NCBI GenBank assembly: GCA_002816705.1
Contig: MUCK01000001.1
Span: forward strand, 1 to 40,595
Source: SAR202 cluster bacterium Casp-Chloro-G4
Lineage (GTDB): Bacteria > Chloroflexota > Dehalococcoidia > Lucifugimonadales > JADFKI01
Direction: 5' to 3'
Length of the DNA stretch: 40,595 nt
A model generated the notes under the pieces. That model was given only the letters and a program-made list of their open reading frames with translations. It was not told the DNA's origin and did not search any database. Made by a program: the position numbers and the translations under genes. Position 1 is the stretch's first letter; each line of letters starts with the position of its first letter. Below are positions 8,064 through 14,566 of this stretch, piece by piece.

Positions 8064-8945
8064 ATGGCGGATCAAGCACAACGCAGACTGCCCGAATGGC
8101 TGAAGGTCAAGGCGCCTGGCGGGCGCAACTACCTGGAGCTTCGGCAGATTATTAAGGGTGGGGGGCTTCACACCGTTTGCGAGGAGGCTCGTTGTCCCAA
8201 TATTGGCGAATGCTGGGACCGCAAAACGGCGACCTTCATGGTCCTGGGCGATATTTGCACAAGGGCTTGCGCTTATTGCGCTGTTGATACAGGAAGGCCA
8301 CTGACGGTCGATGCGCTGGAGCCGCTGAGGCTAGCCGAGACGGTTCATAAGCTAGGTCTGCGCTACGCCGTGATTACTTCGGTGGATAGGGATGACCTGC
8401 CAGACGGCGGAGCGTTCATATTCGCCCAGTGCATCACCCAAATACACAAGCGCCTGCCGACGTGTAAGGTCGAGGTGCTGATTCCCGACTTCCAGGGCGA
8501 TTGGGCGGCGTTGGCATCTGTTATGGAAGCCAAGCCTGAAACTCTCAACCACAACATCGAGACTGTGCGACGGGTTTTCTCTCGAGTGCGGCCCAAGGGT
8601 GATTACGACCTGTCGCTAGAGTTGTTGGCCAAGGCCAAAGAACTTGCCACAGGCTCGGTCACCAAGTCGGGCATGATGGTGGGTTTGGGCGAGACCTGGG
8701 ACGAGATACTGGAAACCATGCGCGATTTGCGATCTGTGGATTGCGATCTGCTAACGATAGGCCAGTACCTGCGGCCCTCACCAAAGCACGCCCCATTGGC
8801 GCGCTGGTACACGCCGGACGAGTTCAAGGAGCTTCAGGATGAAGGGCATGCCATGGGGTTCAGCAACGTGGCATCCGGCCCGCTTGTACGCAGCTCCTAC
8901 CACGCAGACGAGCAGCACGAGGCGGCCACAAGAGTCGGAGTGTAG
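8064..8945 (+). CDS. lipA: Lipoyl synthase (radical SAM)
   Basis: Inserts two sulfur atoms into octanoyl groups on lipoyl domains of 2-oxoacid dehydrogenases and the glycine cleavage H protein. The auxiliary [4Fe-4S] ligands Cys39, Cys44 and Cys50 form the CEEARCPNIGEC motif. The radical-SAM cluster ligands are Cys65, Cys69 and Cys72 in CTRACAYC. The C-terminal RSSYHAD motif supplies the serine that ligates the auxiliary cluster. The ATG at 8064 has GGAGG five bases upstream; a TTG 21 bases earlier is less likely. Length is 293 residues, normal for LipA. No lipB or lplA lies in the window. Confidence 0.97.
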   Translation: MADQAQRRLPEWLKVKAPGGRNYLELRQIIKGGGLHTVCEEARCPNIGECWDRKTATFMVLGDICTRACAYCAVDTGRPLTVDALEPLRLAETVHKLGLRYAVITSVDRDDLPDGGAFIFAQCITQIHKRLPTCKVEVLIPDFQGDWAALASVMEAKPETLNHNIETVRRVFSRVRPKGDYDLSLELLAKAKELATGSVTKSGMMVGLGETWDEILETMRDLRSVDCDLLTIGQYLRPSPKHAPLARWYTPDEFKELQDEGHAMGFSNVASGPLVRSSYHADEQHEAATRVGV

Positions 8946-8960
8946 CACTCCTAGCCGCTA

Positions 8961-9239
8961 ATGCTGGGAATAGTCAACGGGGCGGCGTTAGTTCTGCCGT
9001 GGGTAATGCTGGCTGACTACGTTGGTACCAAGTACATCGCGACTATTGGTGTGGCTTTGGCGCCAATCTACTTTTTGCCGATTATGGTGGGACCGTTATT
9101 AATGGGTCAACTCATGGATATGGGAGGGGCATGGGCAGTGCCTGCATTAACGACGCTATATGCCGTAGCACTGCTTGTCGCCGTTAGCAGGGTGCGGTAT
9201 ATCGAATTGGCACCCGAGACCAACGCAGTTCAACAATAG
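8961..9239 (+). pseudogene. Probable remnant of an MFS transporter (C-terminal end only)
   Basis: A 92-codon frame, almost entirely hydrophobic, with about three membrane helices and a charged tail. The pattern ADYVGTKYIATIG...PLLMGQLMDMGG resembles the last cytoplasmic loop and final helices of a major facilitator transporter. Full transporters have about 400 residues, so about three quarters is missing. The ATG has no ribosome site. The frame is the same as lipA, separated from it by two in-frame stops. I read it as a deletion remnant; a functional tiny membrane protein is the alternative. Confidence 0.5.
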
Positions 9240-9284
9240 ATTTACGTGAGCCCTGCGTAATTGAAGTGGAGCTACCCCTGCTGC

Positions 9285-9428
9285 TTAGTCGGAGGAGGGG
9301 AGTTTTCGCGGCTGCTGCACAGGCATCTCGACATCGTGGCATAGGATTACGCCCTCTCCCGCCTTGGTGCAGAGGACCATAGATCCACAGGTCTCACACT
9401 GATACCGTCGTCCAAGCTGGTTTGCCAT
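9285..9428 (-). CDS. Desulforedoxin-like mini-protein with one Cys-to-His ligand change
   Basis: A 47-residue protein starting MANQLGRRYQC. It follows the desulforedoxin plan, a small Fe(Cys)4 domain also found at the N-terminus of desulfoferrodoxin: Cys11-x-x-Cys14-Gly, a Lys/Gly-rich turn (TKAGEGV), then the second ligand pair. That pair is normally Cys-Cys; here it is Cys30-His31. An extra Cys20 lies between, and a Pro/Gln-rich tail follows the conserved Met35. GAGG lies about 9 bases before the ATG. It is downstream of a second, more canonical copy and likely cotranscribed with it. Role inferred: one-electron transfer or metal binding in superoxide/peroxide defence. No desulfoferrodoxin catalytic domain is attached. 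Confidence 0.78.
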   Translation of the reverse strand: MANQLGRRYQCETCGSMVLCTKAGEGVILCHDVEMPVQQPRKLPSSD

Positions 9429-9500
9429 ATATCCAAATCCTCGTAATTATTGTTGGAATTCCGCAACGGACTCCAATCCATTGCAGATTTTAAATGCCAA

Positions 9501-9617
9501 TTACTTTTGGGTCATGGGTTCGGTGCAGCAGACAATGGTTCCATCACCACCCCTGGTCACAACAAATTCCGAACCGCACTTCGAGCAAGAATACCTTTTG
9601 CCTGTTTCGTTCGCCAA
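9501..9617 (-). CDS. Desulforedoxin-like mini-protein (canonical Fe(Cys)4 pattern)
   Basis: A 38-residue protein read from a TTG codon: MANETGKRYSC, Cys11-x-x-Cys14-Gly-Ser, then GGDGTIVCC with Cys30-Cys31, EPM and stop. Spacing and length closely match free-standing desulforedoxin (about 36 residues; CxxC, then a vicinal Cys pair before a Met), where four cysteines bind one iron. AGAGGT precedes the TTG by about 8 bases, and a near-consensus promoter lies just upstream. It is the first gene of a two-gene unit with the Cys-to-His paralogue at 9285-9428. Free-standing desulforedoxins are best known from anaerobic or microaerobic bacteria. Confidence 0.8.
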   Translation of the reverse strand: MANETGKRYSCSKCGSEFVVTRGGDGTIVCCTEPMTQK

Positions 9618-9651
9618 ATTCCGTTACCTCTTAAGCCCTTGTTTGACTATG

Positions 9652-9680
9652 ATTATAGCCAGAGTGAGACGTACCGTCAA
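9652..9680 (-). promoter_or_regulatory. Near-consensus sigma70 promoter of the desulforedoxin pair
   Basis: On the minus strand TTGACG, exactly 17 bases, then a perfect TATAAT (11 of 12 consensus positions). Transcription would start near 9645, about 28 bases before the TTG start at 9617. This is among the two best promoters in the window. Confidence 0.75.
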
Positions 9681-9811
9681 CGAGTCGCATTAACTATTGC
9701 TAAGCCTATTTCCATGTACCCCAACCCAAATTTCTTTCTTTCGTTGGTGCAGAATACTTGGAAGGAAATCCAGGCCATCCCAGGGAGCAGGCTCTCGTAA
9801 ATCCCAATGGA

Positions 9812-10681
9812 CTATTGGCCCCTGACAACTTCCAGAACCGACTGAGTGGTCTCATAATCCCGGCCGCCGCCGCGCAGGATGGGAGGAACCAGGTAGATGG
9901 TATTCAGGCCTGCAGACGCGAAATCCTCAAGAATCTGTAAGGCTACATCGCGGCCAGGTCGTCCCTTGGCAAGGTCGTCTGTTACCCACCTGGGTATGTC
10001 TCCAAATGCGATGCCCTCGGGAACCATGACCTGTACGCCGTGGAAAATGGGAATGGTGATCGCTTCCCTGAAGCGCTCAACGTACTGCTCGTGAAATATG
10101 CGAGGCGTTTCGGAGCTGAACGTTGGTTGGGACATAAGAAACTGGGCCCCGGAGCGTATTTTCCTGTTCGTGAGTAAAAGTTCGCGATCCATACCCCGAG
10201 CCATGTCGATTGTGGCGCCAACGCAGAGCCTAGTAGGCTGCCGTAACTTTAGCCCCTTGAAATCCAGACCCTCGTTCATGGTTGCAATTGATGTAATCAT
10301 TTGGCTGGGAGTGAAGTCATTGACGGACTTATTCGCAGCCAGGTCGCGCTCGGTGAAGTCGTCGCCTCTGACCACAACCACGTTTTCCAGTCCGAGGAGT
10401 TGCGCTCCCAGGAGCAGGCTTTGGACGGCCAGCTTGTTCATGTCTCTGGTGGCCAGGGTGAAGACTACGTCTTTGCCGGTATTGGCTTTGACCCACTGTG
10501 CGGCGAAGGCAGAGTTGACTCTGACAGACCGGCCAGGGTTGTAGGCAATTGATATCCAGTCGACGTCCAGGAACCGCGCTGGTTCAAGTAGTTCCGTATC
10601 GAACCCGCGTGGAGGCGAGAAGTCGCAGATGATTAATGGTCTGCGTCCCTGTTCCAGGGAGCTGGCTGCAATCTGTGGCAT
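9812..10681 (-). CDS. Methylenetetrahydrofolate reductase (MetF)-like protein
   Basis: A 289-residue flavin-barrel protein of the MTHFR family, which reduces 5,10-methylene-THF to 5-methyl-THF or acts on a related C1 carrier. Family features are the N-terminal strand ending in a Pro-Pro pair (CDFSPPRG), the VVFTLATRDMN segment matching the hxTCrDrN-type folate/flavin strand, the NVVVVRGDD loop and a C-terminal barrel with FLMSQPTFS (compare FxxTQ in MetF). The glutamate that precedes the Pro-Pro motif in E. coli MetF (Glu28) appears to be Asp here. ATG with a weak GGGGA upstream. It lies downstream of a zinc-ribbon gene but is separated from it by a hairpin. Confidence 0.8.
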   Translation of the reverse strand: MPQIAASSLEQGRRPLIICDFSPPRGFDTELLEPARFLDVDWISIAYNPGRSVRVNSAFAAQWVKANTGKDVVFTLATRDMNKLAVQSLLLGAQLLGLENVVVVRGDDFTERDLAANKSVNDFTPSQMITSIATMNEGLDFKGLKLRQPTRLCVGATIDMARGMDRELLLTNRKIRSGAQFLMSQPTFSSETPRIFHEQYVERFREAITIPIFHGVQVMVPEGIAFGDIPRWVTDDLAKGRPGRDVALQILEDFASAGLNTIYLVPPILRGGGRDYETTQSVLEVVRGQ

Positions 10682-10698
10682 GGAGTCCCCAAAATCAA

Positions 10699-10743
10699 AA
10701 TGACCAGGTGATTTGAGGCGGTCTCTCGAATTACCTGGTCATT
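10699..10743 (-). terminator. Hairpin after the zinc-ribbon gene
   Basis: Perfect 11-bp inverted repeat (arm AATGACCAGGT) around a 23-base loop. On the minus strand it is followed by TTTTGATTTT, so it can terminate the zinc-ribbon transcript. The long loop could also be a leader structure for the MetF-like gene. Confidence 0.6.
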
Positions 10744-10804
10744 CTAGTCTTCCGTTTGAAGTGCTTCAAGTTGGCGCATCAAATGGTCAATTATTTGTGT
10801 GAGT

Positions 10805-11281
10805 TTACTTCCAGCCGAGCCCGCCATTTTTCGCTGGGGTAAGCGATACTCGGTGGCCCTCGGTGCACTTGTACCGCTCCTCGCGGACTTCTCGTCGTTT
10901 ACCGGACAGTGAGGACTGATCCATCTGGCTCTGGCAAAAGGGACATGTCACACCGAAAACGACACGGTTTCTCACTCTACGAAGCTGCACATACGTCAGC
11001 GTCTCATCCAACGAGGTGAAATCACCGACGTATCGGAGGACGTACCTGGTGCCGGCGCTGAGAATGCTCTTGGGCTTGTTGGCATCAACAGGAGGGGCGT
11101 ATTCGTAATCCACGTATCCGCACTGTAGGCATTGAGGTTCGTTATAATTCATTCGAAGCTGCGAATCACATCGGGGACAGACGAACTGGCGGGGCGTAAC
11201 AACAAGCTCCGGTCCGTGGATTCGATACGGCTCAATGGCCGGTGAGTAGTGACTACTGTGATCACCTGCGGGACTTACCAA
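10805..11281 (-). CDS. Double zinc-ribbon protein of unknown function
   Basis: A 158-residue soluble protein I cannot name. It has two treble-clef or zinc-ribbon-type sites: Cys35-x-x-Cys38 with Cys51-x-x-Cys54, and Cys113-x-x-Cys116 with Cys139-x3-His143. The linker between them (about 65-108) is rich in Arg/Val, and the C-terminus is basic. The start is a TTG with a strong GGGAGG-type ribosome site about 7 bases upstream. A hairpin terminator follows. Such ribbons bind nucleic acid or proteins; the lack of a helix-turn-helix or catalytic motif prevents a more precise call. Confidence 0.65.
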   Translation of the reverse strand: MVSPAGDHSSHYSPAIEPYRIHGPELVVTPRQFVCPRCDSQLRMNYNEPQCLQCGYVDYEYAPPVDANKPKSILSAGTRYVLRYVGDFTSLDETLTYVQLRRVRNRVVFGVTCPFCQSQMDQSSLSGKRREVREERYKCTEGHRVSLTPAKNGGLGWK

Positions 11282-11316
11282 AATTACACCTCCCCCATTA
11301 ACTGAATCTTGTTAAC

Positions 11317-11345
11317 CCAATAGCAAGTATTTTTCTTTTGCTCAA
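11317..11345 (-). promoter_or_regulatory. Possible promoter of the zinc-ribbon gene
   Basis: Minus-strand TTGAGC, 17 bases, then TATTGG preceded by TGC (extended -10 context). It would start a leader of about 30 bases before the TTG start. Moderate match only. Confidence 0.4.
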
Positions 11346-11970
11346 ACATTGCGAAACGTTTGTTGTACTCATGGGAGCACTTTCATTTGTCTGGTGTCTT
11401 GACGTCAGCACCCATTCCTATTGAGGGAACTATCGGGTGCATATCTGCTGTTCAACAGTTGGTTGATAACTGTGATTAAGACTAAGCTAATTTTAATAAA
11501 AGTATAAAAAGAAGTCAAGCAGTAAAATTGAAATTTACGTAACGTTAATTGCTTGACAGCATTAGGCTATGAGGTGATAGGTGCGTTGTGCGAATATCCT
11601 TTAGTGCTATGCAATAGCAGTGGAAAAGAGATAATTTTTATATAAAAACAAGAAAAAGCTAAAATTTAGAAGGAATTTCGTTAGAAATTTATTGGGTCCA
11701 TGGAGTTTTCTAGGAAGGCAGGTTGTCCAGAATCCAGGGTCGTCGGCGCTGGCAGGCAATTGACACATACGACGGTTCTTAATACCATTTCTGCCTGTGA
11801 TATCCGTAAGAAACGCACTGCGAACGGCACTAATTTTGGGCCAGTCTAATAGCTCTGAAATGGGGATTGGCAATAGTGCTAATGTTGGACACGGCTGTCT
11901 CCTTGAGCCGGATGTTTCTTGCAGCAGCGTTGTTGAGCCCGAAACTAACGCATGCTCCTCGGGACGAGTT

Positions 11971-12009
11971 GCGTGTTGCTGGCGGCAAAATCCTTGCATT
12001 GCAACACGC
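11971..12009. repeat. 9-bp perfect inverted repeat in the gene-free region
   Basis: GCGTGTTGC at 11971-11979 pairs exactly with GCAACACGC at 12001-12009 across 21 bases. No T-run follows, so it is not an obvious terminator. It could be a structured RNA element or a spaced operator. Confidence 0.5.
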
Positions 12010-12186
12010 TTAGTAGAACAATGTAACGGCCGGATTTTAGACATTTACATGAATTGAGTTCTTGCCTGTCTGAATGTCGCATTTTCCTGGACTCCTAGTT
12101 GCGGCATTAGAGTAATAGTTTTGATCTTGAAAATCGGCAGATGACGGTGGAGAGTTGGCGAGACAATAATAGGGGAAGAGGATTGA

Positions 12187-12987
12187 ATGGGAATTAAAAT
12201 AGTCGTATGCGTCAAGCAGGTAATGGACCCTGAGACGCCGGCGTCTGCTTTTAAGGTGGATTCGGACACAAACAAGGTTATACCCGCCCAGGGGATTCCT
12301 CCCGTCGTGAATGGCTTCGACGAGAACGCAGTTGAGGCCGCACTTCGTTTGAAAGACAGCACTGAAGTGGACAAGATCACCGTTATTTCAGTGGGCAACA
12401 ATTTCGTTATGGACGTCATGAAAAAGCCACTGTCCATGGGTGCCGACGAACTGATTCTGGTTCAGGACGAATCGGTCTCCGAGTTGGACGCCTTTGCCAC
12501 TGCCACCACCTTGGCAAAAGCCATTGAGAAGGTAGGCGAGTACGACTTAATCCTCTGTGGTAGGCAAGCCTCCGATTGGGACCAGGCCCACGTACCGTTG
12601 GGATTGGCCGAACTACTAGGTCTGCCGAGCATCACGCTTGCGCAGAAGGTGGACGTGGCGGATGGAATGATTTCTATTCAGAGGTCCCTTACCGATGGTT
12701 ATGAGGTTGTGGAATCCCAGCTTCCGGCGGTAATTACGGTCAGCAACGAGCTTGGGGAACCCAGGTATCCGAATTTGCGTGGAATTATGCAGGCCAGCCG
12801 AAAGACGCCTACGATATGGTCTGCGGCTGACCTAGGCCTGGACGCCGAATCTTTGTCGCCCAGATTGACGCTAACTGAGCTGTTCATTCCGGTTAGTGAT
12901 AAGCGGGTGGAAATCATTGAAGGCGAGGACGAAGCGGACGCCGGTCGTAAATTGGCGTTACGTCTACGCGAAGAAAAACTAATTTGA
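12187..12987 (+). CDS. etfB: Electron transfer flavoprotein beta subunit
   Basis: A 266-residue partner of EtfA. The heterodimer carries FAD and AMP and accepts electrons from acyl-CoA and other flavin dehydrogenases for delivery to the quinone pool. Markers are the N-terminal IVVCVKQVMDPE, the NGFDENAVEAALRLKD segment and the EtfB signature around residues 118-150 (GRQASDWDQAHVPLGLAELL). The C-terminal arm is short. ATG with GAGG five bases upstream. It is followed after 10 bases by etfA. No fixB/fixC/fixX or ETF:quinone oxidoreductase is in view, so the electron acceptor is unknown. Confidence 0.95.
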   Translation: MGIKIVVCVKQVMDPETPASAFKVDSDTNKVIPAQGIPPVVNGFDENAVEAALRLKDSTEVDKITVISVGNNFVMDVMKKPLSMGADELILVQDESVSELDAFATATTLAKAIEKVGEYDLILCGRQASDWDQAHVPLGLAELLGLPSITLAQKVDVADGMISIQRSLTDGYEVVESQLPAVITVSNELGEPRYPNLRGIMQASRKTPTIWSAADLGLDAESLSPRLTLTELFIPVSDKRVEIIEGEDEADAGRKLALRLREEKLI

Positions 12988-12997
12988 TGGAGTAGGC

Positions 12998-13990
12998 ATG
13001 GGTGGAATACTGGTATTCGGGGAGATCGGGCAGAACGGTCTACAATCAATAACTTCCGAACTTCTGGCCGCTGCACGTGGATTGAGTGCGGGTTCCGGAG
13101 ATGAGGTGACAGTAGCGTTACTGGGAAGTGGCGCTGATGCGGCCTCGCAAGACGCCATTGCCCGAGGCGCTGATAAGGTCTACTCCGTTCAGGATCCTCT
13201 TCTGGAGGACCCACAGGCAGACGCACAATTAGGGGCATTTGAGGCGGTTTGCATTGAAGTGAAGCCCTCGGTGGCGCTTTTTGGCAGGACGCCTGTTGGG
13301 CGAGATTTAGGGCCAAGGCTGGCATTCAGGCACGGCGTTGGCGTCGCACAGGACTGCATTGAGATGACCACAGACTCCGCTACTGGGAGAGTTGTAGCAA
13401 CCCGGCCTGTATATGGTGGTAACGCTCTGGCCAAAGTCACCTTCCCTGGCGACGGCATGCAGGTTTTGGTTGTGAGGCCAAAGGCGGTGGAGCCGCTAGG
13501 GGCGGACTCATCCCGAACGGGTGAGGTCGTAACGTTTAATCCAGGTCTCGACCCGTCGATTGTCAGGGCAAGGCTTGTGCAGACCGTGAGGCAGGAGTCG
13601 GAGGGGGTTCGCCTGGAAGATGCCGTCGTTGTTGTGGGCGGAGGCAGAGGAATCGGCGGAGCTGAGGCCTTCGAAATGCTTCACGAGTTGGCCCGTATTT
13701 TGGGCGGCGCAGTAGGAGCATCCCGTGCCGTGTGCGACGCCGGGTGGATAGACCATAGTTATCAGGTGGGCCTAACCGGCAAGACCATCACTCCCGATAT
13801 TTACATTACAGTAGGCATTTCTGGCGCAAGCCAGCATATGGCTGGTTGCGCTGCATCCAAGAACATCGTTGCCATCAATCGCGATGCCGATGCTAACATA
13901 TTCAAAGCAGCCAGCTTTGGAGTTGTTGGTGACTGGAAGAATGTAATGCCTTCGTTCATAGAAACCGTTCGGGAACTCGTCAATTCTTAA
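12998..13990 (+). CDS. etfA: Electron transfer flavoprotein alpha subunit
   Basis: A 330-residue FAD-binding subunit. The N-terminal nucleotide-like domain covers about 1-190. The C-terminal FAD domain (about 200-325) has the VVGGGRGIGGAEAF start, the GASRAVCDAGWIDHSYQVGLTGK stretch (Arg and Ser/Gln/Thr contacts to FAD), GISGASQHMAGCAASK, AINRDADANIF and the GVVGDW ending. GGAG precedes the ATG. Part of the etfB-etfA-unknown unit. The AxRAVCDAGW region looks like conventional (non-bifurcating) EtfA, but I would not assign bifurcation status by eye. Confidence 0.95.
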   Translation: MGGILVFGEIGQNGLQSITSELLAAARGLSAGSGDEVTVALLGSGADAASQDAIARGADKVYSVQDPLLEDPQADAQLGAFEAVCIEVKPSVALFGRTPVGRDLGPRLAFRHGVGVAQDCIEMTTDSATGRVVATRPVYGGNALAKVTFPGDGMQVLVVRPKAVEPLGADSSRTGEVVTFNPGLDPSIVRARLVQTVRQESEGVRLEDAVVVVGGGRGIGGAEAFEMLHELARILGGAVGASRAVCDAGWIDHSYQVGLTGKTITPDIYITVGISGASQHMAGCAASKNIVAINRDADANIFKAASFGVVGDWKNVMPSFIETVRELVNS

Positions 13991-14035
13991 CCGACGTTGT
14001 GAACAAGCCAGACAAGCAAGGGAAAAGAGGCTGTA

Positions 14036-14476
14036 ATGGACAATGATTTCGTCTTCGACCTCGACGAGATAATGAGCAGCATTAATACCGCCGAGGTAAT
14101 GTCGATCTTCTTTCCGACATTCCGCAAATCTGTCGTCATCGATACGAGGTCAAACGTGGACGCAAGACCGATGGTGAAGATCATGCCTATGGTTGCTTCC
14201 CCTCAGGAGCGTTTGCGTAGTATTCGAAGGTTGCGTCCTGGTTTTCCTCGAGTGCATAACCTAACCGTGGTGCCCTGGCCCAGGTATGTGGATAGTCTGG
14301 TCAATCTGGGCTTGTGGGAACGCATTGTCCGGAGATTTCAAGATAGCGGCGATACCGAGATGGTGCGTCAGTGCGAGAATGTGCTATCTGACCTGATTCG
14401 CATGGAAAAAGAAGAGATGGCCGCGGTAATCCGGGGTGAAAATTACCAGACCATCTGGTCCGCCAGAGGAGAATAA
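14036..14476 (+). CDS. Conserved-looking hypothetical protein downstream of etfBA
   Basis: A 146-residue soluble protein of unknown family. It begins with an acidic helix (DNDFVFDLDEIMSS), then has a beta-rich FFPTFRKSVVIDTR segment and a basic middle (RLRSIRRLRPGFPR). The C-terminal half is helical with WERIVRRFQDSGD and a charged helix. No cysteine cluster, signal or membrane segment is visible. GAGG lies about 7 bases before the ATG. It starts 45 bases after etfA and ends before a strong terminator, so it is probably the third gene of the etf transcript. A role in assembling or partnering EtfAB is guesswork from position only. Confidence 0.75.
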   Translation: MDNDFVFDLDEIMSSINTAEVMSIFFPTFRKSVVIDTRSNVDARPMVKIMPMVASPQERLRSIRRLRPGFPRVHNLTVVPWPRYVDSLVNLGLWERIVRRFQDSGDTEMVRQCENVLSDLIRMEKEEMAAVIRGENYQTIWSARGE

Positions 14477-14513
14477 CCCGATTTCCTTGTAGGGTTATTA
14501 CACGCCAAGAATC

Positions 14514-14546
14514 AAAAGGGTCTGCCATTTGGCAGACCCTTTTTTC
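14514..14546. terminator. Rho-independent terminator
   Basis: Perfect hairpin (arm AAAAGGGTCTGCC) with a very small loop and T6 on the right. It lies between the convergent etf transcript and the EF-G-like gene and is A-rich on the left, so it can serve both strands. Confidence 0.9.
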
Positions 14547-14566
14547 TTCCCAATATTATCTAGAAC

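Larger units (their letters stand above)
11282..12186. other. 905-bp gene-free region
   Basis: No convincing gene on either strand. The open frames present lack ribosome sites, family motifs and natural composition. The first half (about 11470-11690) is strikingly AT-rich with A/T runs. A consensus -35 (TTGACA at 11553-11558) is followed 17 bases later by only a partial -10. Several inverted repeats occur, the clearest a perfect 9-bp pair at 11971-12009. It separates the divergently oriented zinc-ribbon and etfB genes and must hold the etfB promoter, which I could not place. Confidence 0.6.

Noticed and set aside
11553-11581. TTGACA followed 17 bases later by GATAGG as a promoter
   Set aside because: The -35 is perfect but the -10 matches only three of six positions and no gene follows for 600 bases; kept as a note on the gene-free region only.
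11607-12044. 145-codon minus-strand open frame in the gene-free region
   Set aside because: No ribosome site, low-complexity Phe/Leu-rich end reading through AT-rich DNA, no domain, and it overlaps another equally unconvincing frame on the plus strand (11797-12057).
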